Origin: Bradyrhizobium betae
GTDB taxonomy: Bacteria > Pseudomonadota > Alphaproteobacteria > Rhizobiales > Xanthobacteraceae
Assembly (NCBI RefSeq): GCF_004123905.1
Contig: NZ_MZXW01000055.1
Span: 175,797 to 239,796 of the forward strand
Direction: 5' to 3'
DNA: 64,000 bases
Positions 1 to 8,183 of the stretch are shown here, in pieces; the first letter of the stretch is position 1; each line of letters begins with the position of its first letter. The notes beneath the pieces are model-generated. The model was given only the letters and a program-made list of their open reading frames with translations. It was not told the DNA's origin and ran no database searches. Made by a program: the position numbers and the translations under genes.

Positions 1-9
1 TTTGGTCAT
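1..9 (-). CDS. Start of a gene leaving the left edge (first three codons only)
   Basis: Reading leftwards, an ATG at 7-9 is followed by codons for Thr and Lys before the window ends. A GGAG ribosome-binding site sits six bases upstream (complement of 16-19), which is ideal spacing. It lies downstream of the pirin gene in the same orientation. Nothing can be said about the product. Confidence 0.4.
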
Positions 10-51
10 GGTGGTCTCCGTTGAATGTAGATTTGAGGGGTTGATTGCTGG

Positions 52-141
52 GGTCGTCATGCCCGGCCTTGTCCCGGGCATCCACGTTCTTGTTTCCTCG
101 TGGAGAGGCGTGGATGGCCGGGACAAGCCCGGCCATGACGG
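52..141. repeat. Intergenic palindromic repeat (REP-like)
   Basis: Two long arms built on gtcatgcccggccttgtccc (from 55) and its near-complement ending at 139 flank a short centre, so the element can fold into one large stem. It fills the gap between the pirin stop codon and the next gene on the minus strand. Elements of this wording are typical intergenic repeats of Bradyrhizobium and Rhodopseudomonas; that origin is from general knowledge, the inverted symmetry is seen. Confidence 0.75.
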
Positions 142-150
142 AGAGAGCCG

Positions 151-849
151 TTACGCCGCGTCGACGAGCACGAGCTCGGTGTCTTCCAGGGCCGTGATCT
201 TCAGCTTGGCTTCGTCGCGGATCGCGGCGCCATCGCGGGCGTTGACCCGAACGCCGTTGACCTCGACTGAACCCGCCGCGGGCACGAGATAGAGATGCCG
301 CGACCTCTCGGGCGCGTACTCGGCGCTTTCGCCAGCCTTCAGCGTGGTGGCGAGCACCCGCGCATCGGCGCGGATCGGCAGTGCGTCCGTGTCACCCGCG
401 ATACCGCTCGCGATGGTGACGAGCTTGCCGGAGCGGTCCGACTTCGGAAACGGCTTCGAACCCCAGGTCGGCTGTCCGCCGCGTGCCACTGGCTCGATCC
501 AGATCTGGAATATCCGGGTCTGCGTTGGCTCGAGATTGTACTCGGAGTGGCGGATGCCGCTGCCGGCGCTCATCACCTGCACGTCGCCCGCTTCAGTGCG
601 ACCCTCGTTGCCGAGGCTGTCCTGATGGGTGATCGCGCCCTCGCGCACATAGGTGATGATCTCCATGTTGGCGTGGGGATGAGCGGGAAAGCCGGTGTTC
701 GGCGCGATCTCGTCGTCGTTCCACACCCGCAAGGCGCCATGGCCCATGTTGTCGGGGTCATAGTGGCTCGCGAAGGAGAAATGATGTTTTGCTTTCAGCC
801 AGCCGTGATCGGCGCCGCCGAGCTTGTCGAAAGGTCTGAGTTCGATCAT
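151..849 (-). CDS. Pirin family protein
   Basis: A 232-residue bicupin of the pirin family. The N-terminal cupin holds the family metal site: the sequence FPAHPHANMEIITY gives the two closely spaced histidines, followed by the GDVQVMSAGSGIRHSE motif with a third histidine and a glutamate. Some pirins are quercetin 2,3-dioxygenases, others transcriptional cofactors; the sequence does not decide between these. The start at 849 (MIELRPF) is preferred over an upstream ATG because an AAGGAA site precedes it. It lies 37 bases after a short-chain dehydrogenase gene in the same orientation, so the two are probably cotranscribed, with a divergent LysR gene beyond. Confidence 0.9.
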   Translation of the reverse strand: MIELRPFDKLGGADHGWLKAKHHFSFASHYDPDNMGHGALRVWNDDEIAPNTGFPAHPHANMEIITYVREGAITHQDSLGNEGRTEAGDVQVMSAGSGIRHSEYNLEPTQTRIFQIWIEPVARGGQPTWGSKPFPKSDRSGKLVTIASGIAGDTDALPIRADARVLATTLKAGESAEYAPERSRHLYLVPAAGSVEVNGVRVNARDGAAIRDEAKLKITALEDTELVLVDAA

Positions 850-886
850 CTGCGTAATTCCTTGAGGTGAGGGGGAGACGCCTTGA

Positions 887-1639
887 TCAGGCGCCAAACC
901 CGCCGTCGACGTTGAGCACGGTGCCGGTGACGAAGGAGGCTTCCGGGCTGGCGAGGAAGACGATTCCGGCCGCGACTTCCTCGGGGCGTCCGAAGCGTTG
1001 CAGCGCGTGCTGCTTGCGCTGGGCTTCCGCGAAGTCGCGGTCGTCGTCCGGATTCATGTCGGTGTTGATCGAGCCGGGCTGCACCACGTTGACGGTGATG
1101 CCGTGCGGGCCGAGGTCGCGTGCCGCGCCCTTGGTGTAGCCGACCACGGCCGCCTTGGTGGCGACGTAGTCCGCAAGACCCGGGAACGAGGCGCGGTCCG
1201 CAAGCATCGATCCGACAGTGACGATACGGCCGCCTTCACCCATCAATTGCGAGGCGGCGCGGATCGCCGCGATCACGCCGTGCACGTTGACGGAGTCCTG
1301 ACGTTCCAGCGCGCCGGTGTCGGCATTGGCGTCGTCGGTCGCGCCGCCGGCGGCGACGCCGGCATTGTTGACGAGGATGTCGAGATGGCCGAACTCCTTC
1401 GCCACGTCGTTGACGAGCTTGGTGACGTCCTTGGCCGAGGCCTGATCGGCCTTGAAGGCACGGGCCTTGACGCCGCGAGCCTTCAGTTCGGCGACGACGG
1501 CTTCGGCCTTGTCGGGCGAAGCGACATAGCTGATGGCGACATCGGCGCCTTCATCGGCGAGCGCGCGGGCCGAGGCGGCGCCGATGCCGCGCGAGCCGCC
1601 GGTGACGAGGGCAACCTTGCCTGAGAGCTTCTTGGTCAT
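887..1639 (-). CDS. SDR family NAD(P)-dependent oxidoreductase
   Basis: A 250-residue classical short-chain dehydrogenase. Visible motifs are the TGGSRGIG cofactor loop (about residues 13-20), the NNAG motif (about 90), and a YVATK catalytic Tyr/Lys pair near residue 157 with an upstream GSM serine. The C-terminal TGTVLNVDGGF is the usual SDR ending. Substrate is unknown; it is close to the 3-oxoacyl-ACP-reductase-like group. The start at 1639 follows a GGAGAA site. The gene is transcribed away from a LysR gene, the classic arrangement of a LysR target. Confidence 0.92.
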   Translation of the reverse strand: MTKKLSGKVALVTGGSRGIGAASARALADEGADVAISYVASPDKAEAVVAELKARGVKARAFKADQASAKDVTKLVNDVAKEFGHLDILVNNAGVAAGGATDDANADTGALERQDSVNVHGVIAAIRAASQLMGEGGRIVTVGSMLADRASFPGLADYVATKAAVVGYTKGAARDLGPHGITVNVVQPGSINTDMNPDDDRDFAEAQRKQHALQRFGRPEEVAAGIVFLASPEASFVTGTVLNVDGGFGA

Positions 1640-1704
1640 TGGATTTCTCCAGTCCTGAATGTCTGATGACCCTTGGATAGGCCGCCGCCTGTGGTATAGA
1701 AATA

Positions 1705-1728
1705 GAAACTGTTGAAACGTATTGTTTC
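1705..1728. promoter_or_regulatory. Candidate LysR operator between SDR and LysR genes
   Basis: The divergent intergenic region contains GAAAC at 1705-1709 and 1714-1718, followed by GTTTC at 1724-1728; the last two form an inverted repeat with a 5-base spacer (GTATT). An interrupted AT-rich dyad between divergent genes is where a LysR regulator normally binds. This is inference from symmetry and position only. Confidence 0.4.
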
Positions 1729-1756
1729 CCAAATAGACCTTTAGAGGCCGACCACC

Positions 1757-2692
1757 ATGGCAAAACTCCCCGATTTCGAGGCGCTCGCGATTTTCGCAAA
1801 AGTCGTGGAGTTACGGTCGTTTGCGGGGGCAGCCGGCGAGCTCGCAATGTCCAAGGCGACGGTGTCCAAGGCAGTGACCCGGCTGGAGGAGCGGCTCGGC
1901 GCGCGCCTGTTCAACCGCACCTCGCGCCGGCTCGCGCTGACCGATGCCGGCCACAAGCTCGCCGACCGCGCCACGCGCCTGCTCGCCGACGGCGAGGCGG
2001 CGGAGAACGAGGCGCTGGCGCAATCGGTGGCACCGCGCGGGCTGGTCCGGCTCGCCGTGCCCATGACGTTCGGCATCAAGGCGGTGGCGCCGCTGCTGCC
2101 GGAGTTTTTCGAGGCCTATCCGGAAGTCTCGGTTGATCTGCATCTGAGCGATGCGACCGTCGACCTGATCGGCGAGGGCTTTGACATGGCGGTGCGGATC
2201 GCGCGGCTGCCGGATTCCTCGCTGATCGCGCGGCGGCTCTTCACCATGCCCCGCTTCACGGTGGCGGCACCGTCCTATCTCAAGCGCGAGGGACGGCCGA
2301 CGCATCCGATGCATCTGGCCGAGCACAAATGCTTCGCTTACGCCTATCTCTCGACGCCGAACGTCTGGCACTACACCAATTCGGCCGGCGAGCAGGCCAG
2401 CGTGCGTCCGGGCGGCCAGCTCCGCGTCAACAACGGCGAAGCGGTGATGCCCGCGCTGATCGCCGGCCTCGGCATCGCCGAGCTTCCCGAGTTCATCGTC
2501 GGCGAAGCGATCGCATCGGGCGAAGTCGAAGTGATCCTGAAAGACTGGAAGCAGGCCGAGGGTGCCGTGCATCTCGTCACCCCGCCCGGCGGGCCGCGCC
2601 CCGCCCGCGTCGAAGCCCTCGGCGATTTCCTCGCAGCGAAGCTGCCGGGCACCTGCAAGCGGCGGCCACGCGGGAAGGTAAAGGCGTCGTAG
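1757..2692 (+). CDS. LysR family transcriptional regulator
   Basis: A 311-residue LysR-type regulator. The N-terminal winged helix-turn-helix (about residues 5-62) contains the typical AMSKATVSKAVTRLEERLGARLFNRTSR stretch, here with Lys/Ala variants as in the CrgA/AaeR-like subgroup. A periplasmic-binding-protein-like effector domain follows (about 90-295). It is divergent from the SDR-pirin pair, which is its most likely target. The C-terminus is basic and probably unstructured. Confidence 0.92.
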   Translation: MAKLPDFEALAIFAKVVELRSFAGAAGELAMSKATVSKAVTRLEERLGARLFNRTSRRLALTDAGHKLADRATRLLADGEAAENEALAQSVAPRGLVRLAVPMTFGIKAVAPLLPEFFEAYPEVSVDLHLSDATVDLIGEGFDMAVRIARLPDSSLIARRLFTMPRFTVAAPSYLKREGRPTHPMHLAEHKCFAYAYLSTPNVWHYTNSAGEQASVRPGGQLRVNNGEAVMPALIAGLGIAELPEFIVGEAIASGEVEVILKDWKQAEGAVHLVTPPGGPRPARVEALGDFLAAKLPGTCKRRPRGKVKAS

Positions 2693-2715
2693 GGCGAGCA
2701 GCTTCAACGCCCTCC

Positions 2716-2753
2716 GTCATTGCGAGCGCAGCGAAGCAATCGCTCGCAATGAT
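2716..2753. repeat. Short palindromic repeat (tcattgcgag family)
   Basis: Arms gtcattgcgag and ctcgcaatgatg flank gcgcagcgaagcaatc. The same wording recurs in longer form at 26322-26446 and 57827-57911, so this is a short member of a dispersed intergenic family. It lies between convergent genes. Confidence 0.7.
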
Positions 2754-2762
2754 GAAGCCTGA

Positions 2763-3026
2763 CTACTCCGACACCTTCACGCCATCGATCGCGACGATGC
2801 GCAAGCTCGGCTTCAGCGTCCGGTCCAGCTGCGACTTTAATTCATGCACCCGCGGGTCGGTCGATCGCGCCGCGCACACCGCATATTGATGGACGGATTG
2901 CGCCAAGGCGCGCCGCGCTTCCGGCGTTCGCGTCAATTCGGGCTTCGAAAGCCGCAACACGATCGCTGCGAGATTCACCAGCATCTCGTCCAGGGCGACG
3001 TCGATGGTCGCAAGATTCCGCATCAC
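2763..3026 (-). CDS. Conserved hypothetical protein, 87 aa
   Basis: Small, predicted all-helical cytoplasmic protein with no signal peptide. The residue pattern (heptad-like leucines in the first half, charged second half) and normal codon use suggest a real gene. It stands alone between the LysR gene (convergent) and the Bug-family gene (divergent). I do not recognise a domain. Confidence 0.6.
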   Translation of the reverse strand: MMRNLATIDVALDEMLVNLAAIVLRLSKPELTRTPEARRALAQSVHQYAVCAARSTDPRVHELKSQLDRTLKPSLRIVAIDGVKVSE

Positions 3027-3168
3027 TCACTCCCTCAGGGAGGGCAACAGCGGCTTCACGGATGCGTTCCTGACCGGGCCCAACATGGTCAATGCTTCGT
3101 TAACGCCTTGTTCTTGGCGCGCGGCACGCTAGGTTGGCGTACAAAAGAAAAACGGGGGGTAGGGGACC

Positions 3169-4158
3169 ATGATGGATCGACGCGATCTTTTGCGCGCGGC
3201 TGCTTCATTGCCGCTGTTGCGGGCTGCTTTGCCGGACAAGGTCTTCGCGCAAACCTATCCCGTGCGCAACATCACCATGATCGTGCCGTTCCCGGCCGGC
3301 GGACAGGCCGATCTGGCGGCGCGCCCGGTGGCGATGGCGCTGGAGCGGATCCTTGGCAAGCCGGTGATCGTCGACAATCGCGCCGGCGGTGGCGGCGGAT
3401 CGGTGGGCAATGCTGCCGCTGCGCGCGCGGAGCCCGACGGCTACACGCTGCTGATGACGCTGTCCTCGCTCGCGGTGCTCCCCGAGGCCGACCGGCTGTT
3501 CGACCGGCCCGTCGCCTATGAGGTCTCGCAGTTCATGCCGATCGCGCGCGTGCTGGCCGATCCCACGCTGCTCGCGGTGCCGGCCTCGGCACCCTGGAAG
3601 ACGGCGCAGGATTTCGTCGAGGATGCAAAGAGGCGCCCGGGCCAGATCACCTACGGCTCGTCCGGGCCTTACGGCACGCTGCATGTGGCGATGGAGATGT
3701 TTGCGAGCAGCGCCGACATCAAGCTGCTGCATGTGCCGTTTCGCGGCGCCGGTCCCGCGCTCACCGCGTTGCTCGGTGGCACCGTGCAGGCGATCGCGGC
3801 GGCACCAGGGACGCTGAAGCCGCAGGTCGACGACGGCAAGTTGCGCGTGCTCGGCAATTGCGGCGCAAAGCGCATCGCGAGCTTCCCCGACGTGCCGACC
3901 TTCCAGGAACTCGGCTACAAGGATGTCGAGATGTATATCTGGGCGGGCCTGTTTGCGCAGCGCTCACTTCCCGCGCCGATCGCCGGCCGCCTGCGCGAAG
4001 CAATGGCGCAGGTGATGACGAGCCCTGATGTGCTGAGGGCTTTCGACATTTCGGGCAGTCTCGTTGCCTATCAGGACGCGCCGGCCTTCTCCGAGTTCGT
4101 GGCTGATGACAGCAAGCGGTTGATCGCGGCGGTCAAGAAGATCGGCAAGGTGGAGTAG
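3169..4158 (+). CDS. Tripartite tricarboxylate transporter substrate-binding protein (Bug/TctC family)
   Basis: A 329-residue periplasmic solute receptor. An N-terminal export signal (MDRRDLLRAAASLPLLRAA, arginine-pair and hydrophobic stretch) ends near the Ala of FAQ, then the Bug family opening YPVRNITMIVPFPAGGQADLAARP and the VDNRAGGGGG loop are seen. These receptors bind carboxylates or aromatic acids and pass them to TctA/TctB membrane proteins, but no tctAB lies nearby, so this is an orphan receptor, a common situation in this family. Ligand unknown. Confidence 0.92.
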   Translation: MMDRRDLLRAAASLPLLRAALPDKVFAQTYPVRNITMIVPFPAGGQADLAARPVAMALERILGKPVIVDNRAGGGGGSVGNAAAARAEPDGYTLLMTLSSLAVLPEADRLFDRPVAYEVSQFMPIARVLADPTLLAVPASAPWKTAQDFVEDAKRRPGQITYGSSGPYGTLHVAMEMFASSADIKLLHVPFRGAGPALTALLGGTVQAIAAAPGTLKPQVDDGKLRVLGNCGAKRIASFPDVPTFQELGYKDVEMYIWAGLFAQRSLPAPIAGRLREAMAQVMTSPDVLRAFDISGSLVAYQDAPAFSEFVADDSKRLIAAVKKIGKVE

Positions 4159-4254
4159 GTTCCGGCCGCGCTTTCACATTTTGTTGTTGGTTCAGAACCT
4201 GTCCGCGCCTCATTGATTGAAGACAAATCGAGGGAATTGGAAGGGATCTGGACC

Positions 4255-4599
4255 ATGCGAACAGAGCGGATTGCGCTGGGTGTGGCGCTTGTGATCGGCG
4301 GCATCGCTGCGCAGGGCGCTGCCTTCGCCGAAGAGTATCGCGGAACGATGGAACAGCAGATGGCTTGCACACCCGACGTATGGCGCTTGTGCAGCGATCA
4401 GATTCCGGACGTGGGCCGCATCACGGCTTGCCTGCGAGAGAACACGCCGCAACTGTCGAGCGGCTGTCGCGCGGTGTTCCAGTCCAACAACCAGATGCAA
4501 CCGCAGCAGCAGGTTCCGCGCGGTCGACCCGTGCCGCCGCCGCGCTACAACGCTGCGCCTCCGCTCGCGCAGCCGCGGCCTTATGATGACGATGACTAG
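4255..4599 (+). CDS. Small exported cysteine-containing protein
   Basis: A 114-residue protein with a clear signal peptide (first ~25 residues, cleavage near AFA-EEY). The mature part has four cysteines in the pattern CTPDVWRLC...C...GC, which suggests two disulfides, followed by a proline- and glutamine-rich tail ending in DDDD. The start at 4255 is chosen because a GGAAGG site precedes it and it gives a normal signal peptide. Related small periplasmic proteins are common in rhizobia; function unknown. Confidence 0.8.
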   Translation: MRTERIALGVALVIGGIAAQGAAFAEEYRGTMEQQMACTPDVWRLCSDQIPDVGRITACLRENTPQLSSGCRAVFQSNNQMQPQQQVPRGRPVPPPRYNAAPPLAQPRPYDDDD

Positions 4600-4605
4600 C
4601 GCTGA

Positions 4606-5073
4606 CTAGGGCCTGTGCTCGCAGACGTCGACCCATTCGGCCGCGACCAGCTCAGCCATCCGCTCCGGCGCAATGCGCACGGCGCTGTGGGTCGAGCCCG
4701 CGGCCGGTACCACCACGTCAAACGCCCTCAGCGACACATCGCAGTAAATCGGCAGTGGCGATTTCAGCCCGAACGGGCAGACACCGCCGACCTCGTGGCC
4801 GGTGATCCCGGCGACCTCTTCCAGCCCCAGCATCTTCGGCTTGCCGCCGAATTGGGCCTTCACCTTCTTGTTGTCCATGCGCGAAGTGCCGGCGGCGACG
4901 ATCAGGATCACGCGCTCGCCGACACGCAACGATAGCGTTTTGGCGATCATCCCGGGCTCAACGCCATAGGCCTCGGCGGCCAGCGGCACCGTGGCCGAGC
5001 TGATCGGGGATTCCATCACTGTAATGTCGGGGACTTTTTCGGCGAAGAAGGCGCGAACGGATTCCAGGCTCAT
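4606..5073 (-). CDS. YbaK/EbsC family protein (aminoacyl-tRNA deacylase-like)
   Basis: A 155-residue YbaK/prolyl-tRNA-editing domain protein. Diagnostic stretches are IAKTLSLRVGERVILIVAAGTSRMDNKK (the conserved lysine of the KTL motif) and GHEVGGVCPFGLKSPLPIYCD. Family members hydrolyse misacylated tRNA (for example Cys-tRNA-Pro); the exact specificity of this subgroup is unknown. It is followed on the same strand by nothing within 400 bases and preceded by a haloacid dehalogenase gene with a 26-base gap, so the two may be cotranscribed. Confidence 0.9.
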   Translation of the reverse strand: MSLESVRAFFAEKVPDITVMESPISSATVPLAAEAYGVEPGMIAKTLSLRVGERVILIVAAGTSRMDNKKVKAQFGGKPKMLGLEEVAGITGHEVGGVCPFGLKSPLPIYCDVSLRAFDVVVPAAGSTHSAVRIAPERMAELVAAEWVDVCEHRP

Positions 5074-5099
5074 TCATGTCTCACGGGCGGCGATGATCT

Positions 5100-5831
5100 C
5101 TAGGCGATCCCGGGCAGCTCGGAGAGCGCGCGGACGCGGTGGTCCGGCGCAAAGCCAAGCTCGTCCATCTGGGTGCGGATCGCCCTAAACATCGTCAGCG
5201 GTGCCACGAGTTCGTTCTCGACGCAAGCCAGCGCCATCGCCTCCGGTGTCACCCGTTCGATCCAGGCAACGTTCAACCCGAACGCCTTCGCGCCCGCGAC
5301 GTCCCAGGGGTTTGACGAGACGAACAGCACCTCCTCAGGCGCGGTGCCTAATACCTCGCCGATCAGCTCATAGGCTTCCCGGCTCGGCTTGAAGATCTTT
5401 TTCGCGTCGACACTGATGGTGGCATCGAGCAGGCGGTCGAGCCCGGAGTTGCGCACCAGCGCATTCAGCATGTCCGGGCTGCCATTGGAGAGGATGGCGA
5501 GTTTTCGCGGCTTCAGGGCTTCAAGCGCGGCCACCGCGTCCGGATAGAGATCGAGATGCAGATACTTCTCGATCACGCGCTCGAATGTCTCGTTCTCGTA
5601 GGCAAGTCCGAGCGCGCGCAGCGTATAGGCCAGCGAGTCGCGCGTAACTACGGAAAAATCCTGGTAGCGCCGCATCAGCGAGCGCAACCAGGTGTATTCG
5701 AGCTGCTTGATCCGCCAGATTTGCGTGATGATCTCGCCGTAACCCGGAAACGCATCCTCGGTGATCTCTGCGACCGACTGGATGTCGTAGAGCGTTCCGT
5801 AGGCGTCGAAGACGACGGCTTTGATGCTCAT
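5100..5831 (-). CDS. Haloacid dehalogenase type II
   Basis: A 243-residue HAD-superfamily enzyme of the L-2-haloacid dehalogenase group. The nucleophile Asp is in VVFDAYGTLYD (residues 6-16), motif II is LSNGSPDM, the Lys motif is KKIFKPS, and motif IV is SSNPWDVAGAKAFG, which is characteristic of type II dehalogenases. The expected reaction is hydrolytic dehalogenation of (S)-2-haloacids to (R)-2-hydroxyacids, although many genomic members act on other small acids or phosphates. Confidence 0.92.
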   Translation of the reverse strand: MSIKAVVFDAYGTLYDIQSVAEITEDAFPGYGEIITQIWRIKQLEYTWLRSLMRRYQDFSVVTRDSLAYTLRALGLAYENETFERVIEKYLHLDLYPDAVAALEALKPRKLAILSNGSPDMLNALVRNSGLDRLLDATISVDAKKIFKPSREAYELIGEVLGTAPEEVLFVSSNPWDVAGAKAFGLNVAWIERVTPEAMALACVENELVAPLTMFRAIRTQMDELGFAPDHRVRALSELPGIA

Positions 5832-6244
5832 TGGCTCGCTCCTTTGGGATCTTTGCGGGGGCGGACGGACAATACCGAAACGGCTCGGTGCGCGACAAGG
5901 TTCGGAACCTTCTTCAAGAAATCGTCACCCCGTCGACCTCGCGCAGCAGATTGACACTGCCGCCGGCAGGCGTTTAACTCAAGGTACGGGGATTTGCGAT
6001 CTCCCCGCGAGGCGACATGCCCAAGTATCGCGTCCTGGTCACCAAGGACGCTGCATGTCTTTTCTCATTTCGATCTCATCACAGAAATTGTCCCGTCAAT
6101 TGGTGCCGCCAGCGCGCCGGCCCTCGTCGATGTCCGTATCGGCGAGGACCGCGCGGTCTATTTGCGCACGCGACAAGACGGCGAGCACCAAGAGCTAGCG
6201 CGCACACGGGGCACGTTGGGGACGACGATCAAGTGGAGGACTCC
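5832..6244. other. Gap of about 410 bases without a convincing gene
   Basis: Short open frames cross this stretch, including one starting MPKYRVLVTKD at 6017 and one at 5994 with a plausible middle part, but neither keeps a protein-like pattern throughout, and they look like pieces of a decayed small gene. The last bases hold the GGAGG site of the superoxide dismutase gene. Confidence 0.4.
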
Positions 6245-6963
6245 ATGAACACGAATACCGACCGCCGAGACTTCATCAGGGGCGTGGGGGCCGCCGCGGC
6301 ATCGACCGCAATACTCGCGGGGCCGCAAGCCCTTGCGCAAGCCAATCAGCCAACAGGAGCCAAGCCAATGACATACCAGGCCAAGCCGATGCCGTTCGAT
6401 CCGAAATCCATTGCCGGCATCTCGGAGAAGGTGCTCGTCAGCCACTACGAGAACAACTATGTCGGCGCCGTAAAGCGACTCAACGCGATCGGAACGCAAC
6501 TCGCCGAACTCGACTTCGCGAAAGCTCCGAACTTCGTCATCAACGGCCTGAAGCGCGAGGAACTCGTCGCGTCAAACTCGATGATCCTCCATGAAATCTA
6601 TTTCGACGGGCTCGGCGGCGCCGGCAAGCCGAGCACACCACTTGCCGACGCGATCGCGCGCGATTTCGGCAGCATGGAGCGGTGGCGCGCGGAGTTCTCC
6701 GCCATGGGCAAGGCCGAAGGCGGCGGCTCCGGCTGGGTGATTCTTTCCTACTCACCGCGCGACAAGCGGCTGGTCAATCAGTGGGCCGCCGACCACACGA
6801 CGACGCTGGCCGGCGGACGCCCCGTGCTGGTGCTCACATGTATGAGCACGCCTATCACATGGATTATGGCGCCGCGGCAGCGAAGTATGTCGACATCTAC
6901 ATGGAAGCGATCAAATGGGACAACGCTGCAACACTGTACGATCAATATAGGCGGGAAGCTTAG
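6245..6963 (+). pseudogene. Fe/Mn superoxide dismutase with Tat-like signal, frameshifted
   Basis: The first 197 codons encode a signal sequence with a twin-arginine start (TDRRDFIRGVGAAAA) followed by an Fe/Mn superoxide dismutase: the first metal histidine in VSHYENNYVGAVKR, the second in MILHEIYFD, and the GGSGWVIL motif. After GRPVLVL (codon ending 6835) the frame breaks; the expected DMYEHAYHMDYG, which carries the last metal-binding Asp and His, continues in the +1-shifted frame to a stop at 6963. One missing G after 6835 would restore a 239-residue enzyme. It is either a real lesion or a sequencing error. A GGAGG site precedes the ATG. Confidence 0.85.
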
Positions 6964-6968
6964 ACGCC

Positions 6969-7628
6969 GTGCAAAAAATGAGCGTAGCGCTCTTGGGGGC
7001 GGCGTTGGTCCTATTGTTGGTGGAAGGAAGCGCGATGGCAGAAACTGTAAATTTTGACAACGCAGCAACCGGCGCAGCGCCCGAAGGCTGGACTCTGACG
7101 ATGACGGGTCGTGGCCAGCCCAAATGGACGGTCGAGGTGGAGCCGACGGCGCCCAGCAAGCCGAACGTCCTGAAACAATCCGGTCAGGCGACGTTTCCAG
7201 TGGCGCTCCGGAACGGCACCAGCATCCTAGACGGGTTCGTCGAGGTCAAGTTCAAGGCGATCGCAGGCTCTGAGGATCGTGCGGCCGGCATTGTCTGGCG
7301 TGCAAAGGATGCCGACAATTACTATGTCGTGCGGGCCAACGCGCTTGAAGACAATGTTGTGCTCTACAAGGCGATCAAGGGTGCTCGCAGCGCGCTCGAT
7401 ATCGTCGGCCGGAAAGGCGGCTATGGCGTCAAGGTATCGGTGTCATCAGGTCAATGGCATTCCCTACGTTGCGAATTCGCGGGAAAGCTATTCAAGGTAA
7501 CGTATGACGGCAAGCCGATGTTCGAGGTCGAGGACGAATCGATCAGGAACGCCGGCATGATCGGCTTGTGGACCAAGGCCGACAGTGTCACCGTATTCGA
7601 CGACCTGACATACGGCGCGCTGAACTAG
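6969..7628 (+). CDS. Exported beta-sandwich protein (DUF1080/LamG-like)
   Basis: A 219-residue protein beginning with a signal peptide (cleavage near AMA-ETV). The mature part reads as a concanavalin-like beta-sandwich: GFVEVKFKAIAGSEDRAAGIVWRAKDADNYYVVRANALEDNVVLY and a terminal NAGMIGLWTKADSVTVFDDL are typical of the 3-keto-disaccharide-hydrolase/LamG fold used for sugar binding or cleavage. It starts 5 bases after the superoxide dismutase stop, with GTG at 6969 or ATG at 6978, so the two are coupled. Function unknown. Confidence 0.82.
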   Translation: MQKMSVALLGAALVLLLVEGSAMAETVNFDNAATGAAPEGWTLTMTGRGQPKWTVEVEPTAPSKPNVLKQSGQATFPVALRNGTSILDGFVEVKFKAIAGSEDRAAGIVWRAKDADNYYVVRANALEDNVVLYKAIKGARSALDIVGRKGGYGVKVSVSSGQWHSLRCEFAGKLFKVTYDGKPMFEVEDESIRNAGMIGLWTKADSVTVFDDLTYGALN

Positions 7629-7666
7629 GCTAAGGTCGGCGTCGACCCCCTCACGTCGGAGAAACC

Positions 7667-8164
7667 ATGCTCGCTCGAAGTCTGCTTGCGGCCACTGCCC
7701 TGTTGATGCTCGCGCACCCGGCAATGGCGCAGGAGCCGCTCGCGACTTACAAATCCCTGAGTCCCGAACTGGCGCTTGATCTGGCTCGGGCATCGCTCGG
7801 GGAATGCCGATCACGCGGGTACCAGGTCGCCGTCGCGGTCGTCGATCGCTTCGGGGGGACACAGGTGATCCTTCGTGACAGATTCGCAGGCGCTCACACC
7901 GTTTCGACGGCCTCGGGCAAGGCGTGGACCGCAGCAACATTCCGTACCAGCACCACCGAACTGAATGCCGTCAGCCAACCTGGCATGATGCAGGCCGGTA
8001 TCCGCAATCTTCCCGGCACGGTCATTATTGGTGGCGGATTGATTGTCGAAGCGGGCGGCTCGCTGGTCGGCGCCGTCGGTGTGTCTGGGGCGCCTGGCGG
8101 TGATGCTGACGAAGCCTGCGCCAGGGCCGGAATCAACGCCATACGCGACAAGCTGGAGTTTTAA
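7667..8164 (+). CDS. Exported GlcG/HbpS family heme-binding protein
   Basis: A 165-residue protein with a signal peptide (cleavage near AMA-QEP) and one GlcG/HbpS domain: YQVAVAVVDRFGGTQVILRDRFAGAHTVSTASGKAWTAATF and a glycine-rich GAVGVSGAPGGDADEACARAGI ending. HbpS of Streptomyces binds heme and senses oxidative stress; other members are of unknown function. It follows the superoxide dismutase and beta-sandwich genes on the same strand with a 38-base gap, suggesting one exported, stress-related unit. Confidence 0.88.
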   Translation: MLARSLLAATALLMLAHPAMAQEPLATYKSLSPELALDLARASLGECRSRGYQVAVAVVDRFGGTQVILRDRFAGAHTVSTASGKAWTAATFRTSTTELNAVSQPGMMQAGIRNLPGTVIIGGGLIVEAGGSLVGAVGVSGAPGGDADEACARAGINAIRDKLEF

Positions 8165-8183
8165 GGTCGCTCTGCTTTGGCTG

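Noticed and set aside
3169..4158. A complete tripartite tricarboxylate transporter
   Set aside because: Only the binding protein is present; no TctA or TctB membrane gene flanks it.
6017..6244. MPKYRVLVTKD... as a real gene fused to superoxide dismutase
   Set aside because: The frame continues into the dismutase only by chance; the middle is Arg/His-rich and the dismutase has its own GGAGG and Tat leader.
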